A DNA stretch of 64,000 nt from NCBI GenBank assembly GCA_023101885.1, contig JALPQD010000401.1, forward strand, positions 1,550,001 through 1,614,000, in the 5' to 3' direction. This document shows positions 46,193 to 59,584 of the stretch, piece after piece. The stretch's first letter is position 1. Each line of letters starts with the position of its first letter. The DNA is from Typhlomys cinereus (taxonomy: Eukaryota; Chordata; Mammalia; Rodentia; Platacanthomyidae). The notes below the pieces were generated by a model. The model saw only the letters and a list, made by a program, of their open reading frames with translations, searched no databases and had not been told where the DNA came from. Position numbers and translations under genes: made by a program.

Positions 46193-48459
46193 GTGTTCCA
46201 ACCCCAAGCCAAGAAATTCTACGGCACACACTCAACACACTGGTACGGGAGAGGAAAATCTATCCAACTCCGGATGGCTACTTCATTGTGACCCCACAGA
46301 CTTATTTCATAACTCCTTCCCTCATAAGAACTAACAGTAAGTGGTACCACTTGGACGAGAGGGCACCCGACCGGTCTCAGTGTACCTCTCCGCAACCCAC
46401 GCCCATTACTCCCTCTGCCTCAGGCTGTGTCAGGGAACGGACATTGCCCAGAAACCACTGCGACTCTTGCCACTGCTGCCGGGAAGACATGCACAGCATG
46501 CACGCCTCCACCCTGCAGAGGAAATCCACCAAGGACTGCAAAGACCCGTACTGCCCTCCTTCCCTGTGCCAGGTGCCACCCACTGAAAAGAGCAAAAGTA
46601 CTGTAAACTTTTCTTACAAGACAGAAACTCTCTCCAAACCGAAAGACAGTGAAAAGCAGTCCAAAAAATTCGGGCTCAAGTTATTCCGGTTGAGTTTTAA
46701 GAAGGACAAGACCAAGCAGCTAGCTAATTTCTCTGCCCAGTTTCCTCCGGAGGAGTGGCCCCTAAGGGACGAGGACACTCCGACCACCATCCCTCGGGAA
46801 GTGGAGATGGAGATCATCCGGCGCATTAACCCGGATCTGACGGTGGAAAACGTTATGAGGCACACCGCACTGATGAAGAAACTTGAAGAGGAAAAGGCTC
46901 ACAGGAGTAAAGCGGGGTCTTCTGCCCACCACAGCGGAAGAAGTAAAAAGAGTCGGGCCCATCGGAAGTCCCACGGGAAGTCTCGGTCGCACAGCAAGAC
47001 GAGAGTGTCCAAGGGGGACCCTTCAGAGGGCTCACATCTGGATGTCCCCGGTGAGAGAGAGTATGACTTTTGTGACCCTCTGACCAGGGTCCCCAGGGAG
47101 GGCTGCTTCATCATCGATCATAAAGGAGACAACTTCACCATGCACACCAACACGAACGTGATCGAGTCCCATTTCCCCATGACGCCAGAATGGGATGTGT
47201 CTGGCGAACTGGCCAAAAGGAGAACTGAGATGCCTTTTCCCGAGCCTTCCAGGGGAAGCTCCCACTCAAAAGTGCACCGAAGCCACAGCCATACCCAGGA
47301 CCGAAGGTCCCGGAACGAGAGATCCAATAAAGCCAAGGAAAGATCTAGGTCAATGGACAATTCCAAAGGTCCCCTGGGTGCTTCTTCTCTAGGGACGCCT
47401 GAAGACCTAGCCGAAGGCTGTAGCCAAGATGACCAGACGCCCAGCCAGTCCTACATTGACGACAGTACTTTGAGGCCTGCACAGACTCTGGGTCACCAAA
47501 GGGCTCACCTTTCCTCTGCAAGCTATAAAGACGTGTGCATTCCAGAGATAGTCGGGGGCAGCAAGGAACCTTCAAATGCTTGCAGTCTTTTGGAGCCAGG
47601 CAAACCCCCTGAGAGTATGCCATCCTATGGCGAGCTCAGCTCCTGCCCAACGAAAACAGCCGCCGATGACTATTTTCAGTGCAACACCTCCAGCGAGACT
47701 GTGCTCACTGCACCAGTCCCCTCTGGGGAAGAATAAAGAGGACCATGACACTCTGACCCTGGTGGAAGGGGTGAAAAAGCTGATTCCGGCTGAGAGGCAG
47801 ACCCCCCATTCCTCCAGAGAGCCCGTGGGGCACAAGGAGGAGTCACCGAAAGGGCCAGGTGGGGGCCCAGCCACCTCGGGTGGGATGCCCGAGGGGATTG
47901 CCAATGGCCGTCTGAGCCAGCCTCACAGCGCCGAGCCCAGCAGCTTGGACAAGAGGAAAGAGATCTTCAGCAAGGACACACTCTTCAAACCTCTTCACAG
48001 CACCTTGTCTGTAAACAGCTATCACAAGTCCAGCCTGTCCCTCCTCAAGGCTCACCCGAAGTCACCCACCGACGGACTGCAAGGCCGCTGCGAGAAACTG
48101 GACCCGTCGCTGGGCACCTCGGGGGCACAGGCCCTGCCTGCCTCCCAGCGGCAGCAGGAGGCCGGTGGGAACCAGGAGGCCTCTTTCGACTATTACAATG
48201 TTTCTGATGATGATGACTCAGAGGAAGGGGCCACTAAAAACACAGAGGAGGAGAAGAATCGCGATGACGTGGGCACGATGCAGTGGCTCTTGGAGAGGGA
48301 GAAGGAAAGGGACTTGCAGAGGAAATTCGAAAAGAACCTCACCCTTCTCGCGCCAAAAGAAACTGACAGCAGCAGCAACCAGAGAGCCACCCACTCGGCC
48401 CGGCTGGACAGCATGGATAGCAGCAGCATCACTGTGGATAGTGGATTCAACTCCCCACG
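46193..48459 (+). CDS. STOX2: STOX2 large coding exon 3, with an apparent +1 frameshift
   Basis: This 2267-nt exon carries most of the protein. The acceptor is TGCCCATCTCAG at 46192 and the donor is CACG|GTAGGG at 48459/48460. It opens with VPTPSQEILRHTLNTLVRER and completes the winged-helix domain (KIYPTPDGYFIVTPQ). Next come a Cys/His-rich stretch (CDSCHCCRED), a basic patch (KKFGLKLFRLSFKKDK), and two Ser/Arg/His-rich segments near 46930-47010 and 47250-47360. An acidic run (SDDDDSEEG) and a charged, probably helical segment (LLEREKERDLQRKFEKNL) lie near 48210-48340. The frame from the acceptor stops at 47734-47736 (…TAPVPSGEE, stop). Homology resumes one base out of register (SPLGKNKEDHDT) and runs to SGFNSPR. 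One extra base within 47713-47722 explains this, most simply the G at 47716 or one C of the C run. Without it the exon is 2266 nt and all phases agree. This may be a sequencing error, a polymorphism or a real lesion. Confidence 0.95.
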
Positions 48460-51400
48460 GTAGGGAGAGCTGTCCTGGGTCCTACACGCACGCACACTAG
48501 GGCCTGGGTCTTTACGCAGATCACTGACCACTCGGTTCTGTGGTGAGGGCTTGGGGTTGTGTGAGTTGTATTGTTAACAGCCTGTTTCTAACTTCTTTTT
48601 CAGGAATTGAAAAAAAATGGTTTCTGCAGCTGTAGAGATCACCAATCTGGACTGGTGGGTTGGTTCCTTCCCTCCAACATACATGAGCTTGGTCTACGGC
48701 CAACACTTCCCAATATCTTTACTTCTGTTTGTATTGTCACCAAGCAAAGGAAAGGGATTTTTTTTAAGTAGCATTTTGAGTACAGTGAATAATCGGGAGC
48801 AAGAGTGTTGGGGAGTAAACTGATACCAGACAAGGGTCCCTCTAGTGAGAATTGACTAGCAGGTCCTTCCAGAGTTTCTAAAAACTTGCTGCTGTTTGAA
48901 TTCCTGCTTTGTGTGCCGTCTGTCCCGCTTACACAGCTACCTCCCTCTTCAGCACTGCTATGTGGACAGAGAGGTGACGCTTGCTCAGCAAGACATTTGC
49001 TAGCACTTTTCCCTTTCCGTCTCCTCCAGGATTGCCCCAGCTCCTTTAGTTCTGTAGCCTGGATAATCCAATGGAATTGGCAATTGGCAATCCTGTCCAA
49101 AGTGCCGAGGTTGCTCAGGGTTACAAAAGCAAACTAAGAGACTTCCCGGTCCCTGTGTTTCTCCTGAACTCCTGCTTCTCCTTGCACAACAGCTTGGGTC
49201 CTAATGCTTGCCTCTGAATCCTACTCCAGATTGGTGACTCTGAGATGCAGAAATGCAGCTGTTAGATCTACATTTCTCATCTGTGATTCGCAGGATCTCA
49301 TATCCATAGTCTTAATAAGCACCTAGAGAGAACTATGTACTTCACATTTTTTAAGAATTATAATATTAAGAATTATAAACTCACTCTGTTGGGATCATTT
49401 CATCGTATTTCTGGATAACCTGGGGAACAGAGCATCCCAAAATCCGAACTGGGAATTATTATAATGTTTGTCCCATATTAAGCTTTTGTTATTTCCTAAA
49501 GGGCTAGTTCTTGACTTCATATTGTTATTTTGGTCATGTAAGCTTTTTTTCAAGTCAGCATATATGTGGGCATTCTAATGTCCAACAGACTCCAGAGTTG
49601 GCATCTGAGATTAAGAACAGGAGAGACCAGGAGTCCCACGTGGCCTCTCCCTGTCCATGAAAGACCTCATGGAGTAGTGGTCCTAGTCTACAGATCCCGG
49701 CCTATTTCGTGTGATCCTTTTAAGAACTTATTTTGCTAAATAATTGTTTAACTCCAAATTGAGCCTTGCTTTTCCACTTCATTTTCTCTCTCTTAGTCTA
49801 TGTATTTTCCTACTCTATACTTTCTCCCTCTTGTGAAATCCTAGTCGAAGATAACCAGATAAGTATGGCTTCAAGTCTATGGTTAAATTTCAAAGTCATG
49901 ACATATGCAGATGGCTTGATGGCCTGCAGTTTCACGCTCTTTAATTCCTTTGTGTAAACTCTGCTAGCTATTGATCTGCACTCTCCAGTGTCAAACTCTC
50001 ATGCTGCCCTCTCTTACGATTTTCACAGTGAATTGGTGGTAGTCCCAAGGTAGTTGCTCAGGAAGTGCCGGAGCAAAAGGTTATAACCCAGAACTCTACT
50101 ACTACATAGTAGTGAAAGCTTCATTTACATAGGAGTAAACAGAAGTAGTCATAAATAGTTGAGTAAGAATATATATCTTGAAATTCGGCAAGTATATCAT
50201 AGAACTTATGACTGGGGTTATTTCTAGAGTTTGTTTTCATTTTTTGAATAATATACTTAGAAATGAAACGCTTTGTCATGGTAGAAGGTAAAGCTTATTC
50301 TTAGGAGAGAGCTGTCACGAATTAATCACTAGTCTGTCCACTAATATTAAGTTGAATTATCTCTCCAAGGACACATAGTTGTCTCTTAGATTTTATAAAG
50401 CTAGAGAATCCATGCCAGAATTCCTAACTGTAGCTATTTGTATTTAATATTCATTGTTAAGACCCTTGTTTTCTACACCTTAATGGCTTCACCAAGTTGC
50501 CCTTCTAATGCATCAGAGAATACAAAAGACAGTATTTGACTTGCAAAGTTTTTGGCAGGCATAGCATTTTAGCTAAGTGACATTATCAGACTAGTACCTT
50601 TCAATTGCTGTGAGGTATGTGGATTTAAAATAGGCCATTATTCGGAGTTTTCCATAAACAACAACTCATTAATCAAATAAGATTCAACTGAAGGAAAAAA
50701 ATCTTTTTTCCTCCACACTTAAGGCTTTTAACTTCCAAAAGTATTAAGTTCCTTTTGTTGAAAACTATGGAATGTTGAACAGTAAAAAGGGTAGAAACTT
50801 GAATTATGTTACAAGACTTTATGTTAAAAATTAAAATAATCATAACATGAATGGGTTACTCCTTCAAATCTGAGGCCTAAAATTCATTGAACAAATCACA
50901 GTACAGAAATCAGAGAGACCAAATACTTAACATAGGCATGTGCATCTGCTCAGGAAGGCAAGGCAAGGGATAATGTGTACGCAGAAGGATGAGGGGTACA
51001 GCTGCTTGGTCCATTTTGCCCACCCACGTTTAAGGCTGTACTCAATTAATTTTTTTAAATTAAATTTGAGGGGCTAGAGAGATGGCTCAGGAGTTAAAAC
51101 TCTGCCTCACAAGCAGACGGTCCTGAGTTTAGATCCCAGAGCCCATGTAAAAATGCCAAGTGGAAATGGTGGTGGCTTGCACTTCCAGCCCTGGAAGATG
51201 GAGCCTGGGAAACTCCAGAATAAAGCAAAGGGAGGTAGCACAATCCAGGGTGATTCCTCAAGGCTTCCACGGTCACACACAGACACAAAAATTTTAAAAA
51301 GTAAATTTGAGGCATTTTACTGCTGAAAAGTCATCTCTGCTAACTTTTCCTCCACATATCCTGGACCTTCTATGAATGTCACAAGCTGCTCATTATCACA

Positions 51401-53283
51401 ACTGTAAGGAAACAGTCTTTGCAGAAACTACACCTGTCACTAGTAATGTGTTAACATTCCCAGTTCATAGGAATACCTGGCACATAGCAGATACTGAACA
51501 GATCTTAAACCCATTCCTAAACACTGGTTTAAAAGTAGTTCTTTGGAGTCTTAAAATTCATGTTTTCTTATAAGAAAAAAGGCATTGGTGATATTTAGAT
51601 TCCCAGCCAATATTTAATTCATTATATCCCACAAATGTAGGAGAAATAATATTTTGTAGATTGGTAATGTATGAATTCTACTTTGATGTTTAATTCTTCT
51701 TTGTAGTTATACTATGAGTAGGCAAATCTTAACTTTCCCCATTGTAGACATGAGAAGGTCACATACTGTTAAAAATTACTGTTTTAAGTGAAAGTGAAGA
51801 TGGAGGAAAGTGCCCTATAACCCTTGAGGCTCGCTACGTTCCATCTCCTTCCTTCCTCCACTGACCCTGTGCCTAAGTTACAGCTCTGCCAAGCTACCAT
51901 GGAAGTCCTTGAGAAGGGGTCAGCCAGGAAACAGATGAGTGTAATACCTTCTGCCCCTTAGCAGTAACCTTTAGGAATGTTCTTTAGTGTGTCCATATTT
52001 TCCATAAGACTATGGAAGAACGTGATTTGCCTGCTTAAGCACATTGGCCTAGAAGCATTCTCTTTATGCAAGAATAATACAAATGCCTTTTCTGTAGTTG
52101 TTGAGCAAATCGTCTTTTGTAATTAATTCTTGACTTCTTAAAGAGGAGCAAACTCAAGTCCTCAGGGAGTCAAGTTTAAATAGTCTGTTAAGACATGGTT
52201 GCCAGGGAATAGACTGAGGACAGAATCCTTTATCAGCTTAGGATCTGAACAAAAGCCAGGAGAGGATGTCTCCATTATGGTAGCTGCCCTGCTAAAAGGG
52301 TTCAGCTGCCTTAAAACTAGTTAGAGGGGTCAACTCTTCAAATATTCCAAATGGGCTGGATATTTTATGAGGGATTTTATTATGACTTCGTGTAAGTTGT
52401 TGAATTTCTCACAGTCACCTTGGGGACCTGCTTACTTCCCCCAAACAAGCCCAGTACATCTCTCCGAGCTTTTGAAATACATTTGAAATAGGAAATACAT
52501 TTCCTACATTTGAAATAGGAACCCTTCTAAATCTCTTAGAGCAGTCAGGTAGATTCAAGAATTTCTCATTTAGAAAACTTAAAAGAAATACAAGTAGGAT
52601 AGTTTTTTAATCACCTCAATTCTGGAATAGTCCTTTAGAAATGAAACTATTTCTACCAAAGAGGCAGGAATGAATGTCAACCTCACAAAGAAATGGAAAG
52701 AAAGGAAAATTTCATATTCTTGATCTGAAAATAAACTTGTTTTTTAATTGAGGTGTTACAATTTGAAACATAATTATAAAGCCGTTTTAAAAGAATTTTA
52801 TTCTCATCCAGTAAAATTAGCCAGTAGCATGCTTTAGGTTCACCAAAATAAAAAAAATCTAATCCAAGATAAAAGCTGAAATCATTCAGTTTAGATTATG
52901 GAGTTTATTCAGGAGCACCAGTGCTTGAATGCCCCAGCCTTTGACGAAATCAGCACACTGGCATGAGCGTTTGTTTTTCAAAGCAGGGTGATGACTATCT
53001 GTCGCATCAAATTCTGAAATGGTTTTCTCAAATGGGAAAAGAAGGGGCAGCCATTTCAAAGTGCATTTGGCGGTTAGAACCACTTTATTCCCTCCGTGCG
53101 CTGCAGAGGTCTCTGCGCAATGAGCTGCAGGAGCAGATGCAAATAATCAGTGGAGCTGTCGTGTGACGTTGTGACCGGCAGAGGAAAGCCATTAGCCACA
53201 TCATGCGCCGTCCCCTCTGGGGCTCAGTGTGTAATTATTTATGTTCAGAGCAAAAACAAAACCAACCCTTTTTACTCTTTTAG
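48460..53283 (+). other. STOX2: STOX2 intron 3
   Basis: Phase-2 intron from donor GTAGGG to acceptor TTTTAG. It is unusually repeat-poor for this window; the only clear insertion is the SINE at 51071-51301. The exon 3 frame reads straight into it and meets TAG at 48461-48463, so a retained-intron transcript would end at …FNSPR and lose the last 64 residues. I see no other gene or repeat in 48464-51060 or 51312-53283. Confidence 0.93.
51071..51301 (+). repeat. CA-tailed tRNA-derived SINE, full length
   Basis: Head 'gggctagagagatggctcag', body 'gagcctgggaaactcc', 'gatgattcctcaagg'-type block and CA-rich end. The 10-bp duplication taaatttgag flanks it (51061-51070 and 51302-51311). An older subfamily than the 27033 copy. 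Confidence 0.87.
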
Positions 53284-53479
53284 TACTCGGGAGAGCCTGG
53301 CTTCCAACACTTCGAGCATTGTTGAAAGTAACCGCCGTCAGAACCCCGCTTTGAGTCCGGCCCATGGTGGAGCCGGTCCCGCCTTCAACTTCCGCGCCAG
53401 TACGGACCCCCCAACCAACGAAGCCGAGAAATTACAGAAACCTTCCAACTGCTTGCAAGCTTCTGTGACTAGTGTGTGA
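53284..53479 (+). CDS. STOX2: STOX2 final coding exon 4 and stop codon
   Basis: This terminal coding segment supplies the third base of a split Arg codon plus 64 codons (TRESLASNTSSIVESNRRQN to NCLQASVTSV) and TGA at 53477-53479. The acceptor is the T-rich TTTTACTCTTTTAG ending at 53283. Its phase matches the exon 3 donor exactly. The residues agree with the conserved STOX2 C terminus, a low-complexity Ser/Pro/Asn tail. The last four residues, VTSV, fit a class I PDZ-ligand pattern (Thr at -2, Val at 0); that is a pattern match, not a demonstrated function. The reading frame upstream of 53284 runs into intron and is not part of the gene. Confidence 0.95.
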
Positions 53480-56376
53480 CGGTCCTTCTGCCTCAGACCT
53501 TCTGTCTCATTCGATCCAGCAAAGTTTACGACATTTGGGACTGATGTTTACATCTTTGGAAAGACAAGCATCTTAAGCACAGTTTGGGAGTTTACTTAAA
53601 CTGTGCTGCTAAGTAGGCTAGGGCAAAAAAAATTTTTTTTCAGAATATTGCTTTTCATGTTTATGGCTCTGTAGCAACCGGATAGCAGTAGGGGTGATAT
53701 GTATACTTTTGCTTCACTAATTGTATCTGAGCACACATAGGAGAGTCTAGACACTGTAAGCGGGAGATGCATTTTTCAATGTCATGCAGTTGTCAATTCC
53801 ATTTTAAAAATGCCACAGATGTGTGTTGCTCCCGGTCTGTGGATGATGAGGCCACAGAACTGATCCTTCACACTTCCAAAATAATATAATAATCAAAAGC
53901 AAAGCCAACACAAAATCCCAAATGCAGGGTATTCACCTTGAGAGAAATCAATGCCAAACTGATCAGAAGGGACCCCCCAACCCTTTGTGTGTGAGTCCTG
54001 TATGCACCAATCATTTTTCACTGTGAGTTTTCACGACACTCTTTTGAGGGGGCCCATGGGAAGTGAGACAGAAGGGGCCATGATGGAAAAACCCTGGGAG
54101 TGTTTGCTTTCAGTATTATGCTTCCCAGTGTCTTAGATGCTTGTCTTGATTTTTCACCTCCCATGATCACAGACAGGAACATAAGCCTTTGAATCTGAAG
54201 TGGACGAAGGAAGGGAATTGCCAATCTGGCTGGGGCACAGCATGAGTGATAGAAGAGGCAATGTGGACTTTTAGAAGAGATGAGTCAAATATGGAAGGAA
54301 GATAGCTTCCTCCTAATGATACTTAGGATGATCTGTCTTACTGTAATAGATGTGATGATTAGTTTGTTTCAAAGCAAAATGTTCTTTGTGATACAAATGA
54401 AGAGTATGGCCTGAGGATGTTATTCTTTCTAATGGAAGGACATAAATCTATTTTATGTAGTTTTAAATAGAATGCCTAAATTAGGCTGTGGGAGATAATT
54501 TTTAGTGGTTCTAGGAAAGAGCAAATTTAGGGAGAGTTGAAATTTCAGGCCTTTTATTCCTGGGAAGATATCTATAGAGAAAACTTTTAAAGTAATTTTT
54601 GATTAGAAATATACACAGGGCCCATGTAATAAGCAACAGAATGTCCTCATTCTGCTAATGTGGACTAACCATAATTTGTACCTAAAAAATTTATCAGAAT
54701 AACAATTATGCATACATGAACTATGCCAGAGTAATGTTTACAGATACTTTGTAACCAACTGTATTGTTACTAGCCCAACAGATTTCAAAACGGTTTGTTC
54801 ACACACTGCTTTAGTTTATAATGTCATGTAGAACACAAAGAAGGCTTGACCACAAAGGGACTGTGAACAAGTCAGCTTCAATCTGACAGGAAAGCAACAT
54901 TTCCAAGTCCCCTGTATTTTATTTCCTGAGAACAAGGAAGTGAGTACATCTGTAGGTAGTGGGAAACTGTTTACAAGGTTACATCTGATCCAAGCAAATG
55001 ATCAACACAAAATTTTATTTGCCCTTTTGTGCTTTTTGGAGCCATATATGCTAAGTAACCTAAAGTAAATTAAAATGTTTTCACTTAAGATTTCAATAAT
55101 TTGGCATAAAATCTACGAAACATTTCTTTTTTTTGTATGAGGTTTAGTCACTAGCAATGTGTTTAAGCAACACAGTCATGCATGCAGTTGGAAACATGTG
55201 AATACTCTTGTATGTTATCTGCTAATTGGAAGTTGTATTGGCTCAAACTGAACTCCTTGACTTTGGTATAAATCTCTTTGTGTGCTTATTATAGTGAAAC
55301 TTAATTAAGCATGTTTCTTAGTTAACTGCTATGCCACTGAAATGCTCGAGCCAGTTGTCTCCCAAGCCCATGCCTTATTTCCTCCCAGGCATGCTTCGAT
55401 TGCTCAGAAACACATTGTCTCATGGTTCAAATATGTCCAGAAAGAACAATGGCGTATCTAGGAGACAACATAGTCTGTTTGCTTGGGGAGTTGTATACCA
55501 TATGATTCTTAAACTTTTCTGTTCAAATTCTTTTTTCCCCCAAAAAAACACCTGCTCTCAATTTTTTGTCATATTCAGTTCATAAATAATAGGACCATTG
55601 AAACAATACATCAGCCCCTGGTTGACCCTCTGAACATAGCCATTGGAATAATAGAATGCTGTGTGAGCAGGAAAAGAGATCCTTACCTTTAAGAGAAGCT
55701 TTAAAGATATGAGTTTTTTGATAATTCGCAAGAAATAAGTTTACAGAAGGCATTCATATAAAATGTGGACATTATTTGCCAGATGCTATGAGGTACCTGA
55801 TTTTAAAAGGCAAACAAAAGAATCCCTCTTAGGCCAGCAGCCATTAGCATAGAAATGGTGCACTTCCAAGATGGCCTACAATGTAAACAGATACTCCGCA
55901 TAGAAATACTCTTACCTGAATCTAATCTGGATTCTTGAATGGAGGAGGATTGGTGGTGGGCAGTGCATAAGATGTACCATGTGACAAGTGCTCATGTCCA
56001 AGGTGATCTCGCCAAGAGTGAGTCTTGATAGCCACGACCTTGGGCCCTCTCCAAGCTTTGCTTGTGTTTTTCTCCTCTGATGGAACCTCAGCTTTGTGTT
56101 CCATGACTGCTTGTCTAGTCTTAAGAGTTTATCAACTGAAAGGTTTACAAAACTGAATCTGGTTGACTCTCTGTGAGGCATTCAACTGTAAAGGGTCAAC
56201 ACATCTGTCGGCATTTTGCACACTTATGTATTATTATGATGCAGCATATTACTTTATGGTAATTTTTATTTTTACATATAACTACCTCCATGAATTTGAT
56301 GAAATGGCACAGTGTGTTAAAGTGTATTGTTCAGAAAAGCAGCATTTAAAGCAAGCTTCGACATTAGGCCATGGCA

Positions 56377-56378
<2 letters not shown>

Positions 56379-56421
<43 letters not shown>
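56379..56421. repeat. (TG)n microsatellite in the presumptive 3' UTR
   Basis: A pure TG run of about 43 bases with no SINE body beside it, unlike most CA/TG tracts in this window. Confidence 0.95.
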
Positions 56422-56424
<3 letters not shown>

Positions 56425-59208
56425 GCTCATTGACACATAACATTTTCATTGCCATGGTTTCTTTCACAATATTCTTTGGCTTTCAGCTGTAAATCTGTCT
56501 TCTTTCTTCCCCCACGAAAGCATATCTGATTTTGTCATAAATGAACGCAAGTTTTGAAATTCTTGTCTTCCCCCTTCTCTGTTCCTGCTAAAAGTTCTCT
56601 TTGGCAAAGAGCCACTTGGTAAATATTTGGGAAGCTATTTATTCCTAGAAAGATCTGATTGGATCGCTAGGTTTTTCAGTAACAGAAGACATTTAAGAAG
56701 TCTGGACTGCCAACTTGAGGCGCTTTGGGCTGCTCTGCCTTTATCGCATGCTACCCTATGGAGCGCAGACTCCATGTTCATTAAAAGAGCTGTGCTGTGC
56801 ATTCCAAGGCTTCTGTTAAGTAATTTGTATTCCACTTGATATATTTTGCACATCTCAGGGGACCTTAATGAGTATATGAAAAAGGAGGGAGGGGCACACC
56901 CAAATAAATGCTCAGAAAGGGGCCAGCTGGATAAAGTAACAAATGCCCGGTTCTCTGATGCGGGCAGTTCAAGTTCAGGAAGTACAAATTGAAAATGAAT
57001 CTGGAGTCACAGTGACTTGAACATCAGCTGTTTTCAGATACCTTTTTCAGAACCCAATCAGTATTTGGAAAATACCCATTTATATTCTACCCCAGTCACT
57101 ATCAAGAGAAGAAACCTGTTCCCTAGAACAGTAAGCATCATTCCTCAGTTGAGTTGGCACCGTTTTGTATAGCTCTTCCCAGGATAAACCACTGGTCACC
57201 ACAAAGTGTACTTGAAAATAAAGTTTGTACTTAAGTGATAGGCCTATAGGGATCATTTTTGAGAAGAGTCTTACCATATATAATGGGTAATATTCTGAGC
57301 CTGACTTAGAAACCCATGACTGTTGAGTGTTCCGTACTTCATTTGGGTATCTCAAAGTGCTTCCAATGCATTAGATTTACAAATAATCAACGAAGCAAGG
57401 TCCTATTTGTAATAACCATACTTGACTGAAACAAACAAAGGCGTGACTCAAGATTACCCAGAAATATAGAGGCAGCTAACAGTGACCCATTTCCTATCTG
57501 TCTGCTAAACCATTCTTGAGAAATCACCAACGACAATGCTATTTTTCTGATGCGTGCTAATAAAGTCGAAGAAAACAAATACAACTTTATACCTTTGTCC
57601 ATTTTCATTCCAAAAGTTTAGAATCTTACACCTTTGCACACCTCACCTGTATGGAAATACGAAGTGGGAGATGAACAGATCCACACCAAGACCAACCCAG
57701 ACCTCCACCCTTGTTTACAGTTTCCCACTGGGTATCTAGGGTCATCCTCTAACACATCATTCCTATGCTAAAATCCTATCTTTGGGACTGTGACTGCTCC
57801 AGGCAGTGGAAGGTGCTGAAATTCAATTAAAAATTTTGTCAAGTACTCTTCCTAGTGATCAATGCACAGTAGAAATTTGATACAATACAACAAGCCCTAC
57901 TTTGTAACCTTTGGATTTTTTAAGAAGGCTAATCCACTTCTGAAGGTTTTCTCAAATTAGGAGATAGAAGACCTTCTCCATTCCCATAGGTCATTCCCAG
58001 GGCACCTGAGCAGAAGTGACCGTTTCCTGCCCACCTCCCCCTTCCCCCTTACTACTCTGCCTATCACCCGAAGCCATCTGCATGGCTTCTGGGAGTGAAG
58101 GTCTCTTATACACATTTAGGGCTTGGGGAAACACAGGGAAATGGTTGCAAAAGCCATGGGAGTTAGTAAAATATGGGCAGGGAAGAGATTGCTATCAGTC
58201 TGAACTTTGCCAAGTATGACAAGAATCAGCTGTCACCTCATCCCTGTCACAGAAGGTTTTATAGGATTAAGGATACACCCAGCGATTTCCCATAGATTTT
58301 TAAGAGACTTTCATAAGTTGCACATGTGAACATTTCGCTGGTGTTTCTCCTCGAGTGTTTGCGACAGGTACTGGCATCTCCCCGATTGAGTTAATATCCG
58401 TGTCTTTCGAAGCAGCCTTGTAGAGACACACCGGCCTGCTCCTTTAATTCATAACCCTGTGGGGGGCGGGGTTTCTGTAGTCGTTCTGGGATATACAGTT
58501 AATGATTTTCAAGATTCCGAATTCTACAAAGCTCTAGGGGAACTAAACCTTGCAATTATATATGGTCCATTACAGAGCTTTCATGACTAATTGTTGACTT
58601 CACACATGAACTCAAACACCGCACCGACAAAGGGAAAAGAAGGCAGCAATTCTTTGAAAGAACAGAAATAGGAAATTAGGACTTGGCTGGCCCACACATA
58701 GCTGCCTACCTCCCTATCCAAACACTAATCTTGGGATCACCATTCCATTTCTCCCATCAAAAAGAGGTGCCAAGTCTGAGACCCGAACTCTCCAGTACCA
58801 ATAGTGGTGCAGCTCCAGGAGATTAACCATACAGTACACACTCAGACCCAACCCTTCCTTTCCTCCCTCCCACCCCTGACCTAGATACCTACCCCACCAT
58901 CATTTCCACATTGGAAGGACAATACTGTGTAGCATTATGCACACATGCTGGTTAGAAATAGAGCTGTCCTAGGGTCACCTTCATGTAAGTATCAACAGCT
59001 ACAAATTAAAGTCCTTAGAGCAGTGATACAGATACTACTTTCTGGAAGAGAATTAAATTTAAATGTGGAAGTTTAGAGAGATCATAATTCTGCAGGTATC
59101 TTTCTCTGAGTGACTGAATGTGACTATTGCATTAGGGTAAATGAATTAAGAAGTGCAAGTGGGATTCACTGTATGTTAGAAAGGAGTTTTGCAGCCAAGA
59201 CTGCCTTG

Positions 59209-59214
59209 AATAAA
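59209..59214 (+). promoter_or_regulatory. Candidate polyadenylation signal AATAAA
   Basis: A canonical AATAAA followed by TGTGTTTGCACTG, with an A run about 20 bases on. It is an alternative to the ATTAAA about 370 bases downstream as the end of the STOX2 transcript. Confidence 0.3.
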
Positions 59215-59578
59215 ATGTGTTTGCACTGAAAAAAAATTAAATTACTTGGTCTCTGGTTGCTGTAAAGGTCATCCACGATGGATGTTCTGTTTATATTGTA
59301 TAGTATTTCATATGAAATAACTACAGTTCATGAAATGTCTTCCCTAATGTTACTGATTTATAACAGCACATTTGTAACATGGTTTTTATCGTGTCAGTGT
59401 ACCATATTGTAAATGATGATTACTTGTCATGCTTAGTATAATAACTTAAAAGAAAAAAAAAGGACAGGGATTTTTGTAAGTCTATATTTGAAAGTCCCTC
59501 CATATGGTAATATTGTGTTCATGTTGTTTATGTAGTGTTGTGTGAATATCCATTTTGGATTGTGTTACTTTTTAAAAT

Positions 59579-59584
59579 ATTAAA
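59579..59584 (+). promoter_or_regulatory. Candidate distal polyadenylation signal ATTAAA
   Basis: ATTAAA is followed within 10-45 bases by a G/T-rich run (TTGGTTATATGTGTAAGTGG), the arrangement expected of a cleavage site near 59600. It lies at the end of the repeat-free block after the STOX2 stop. It could be a chance hexamer. Confidence 0.35.

Noticed and set aside
47576..48463. 295-codon + strand open frame as a separate gene
   Set aside because: From QSPLGKNKED onward it is STOX2 sequence in the shifted frame. The first part is an out-of-frame reading of the upstream STOX2 coding sequence.
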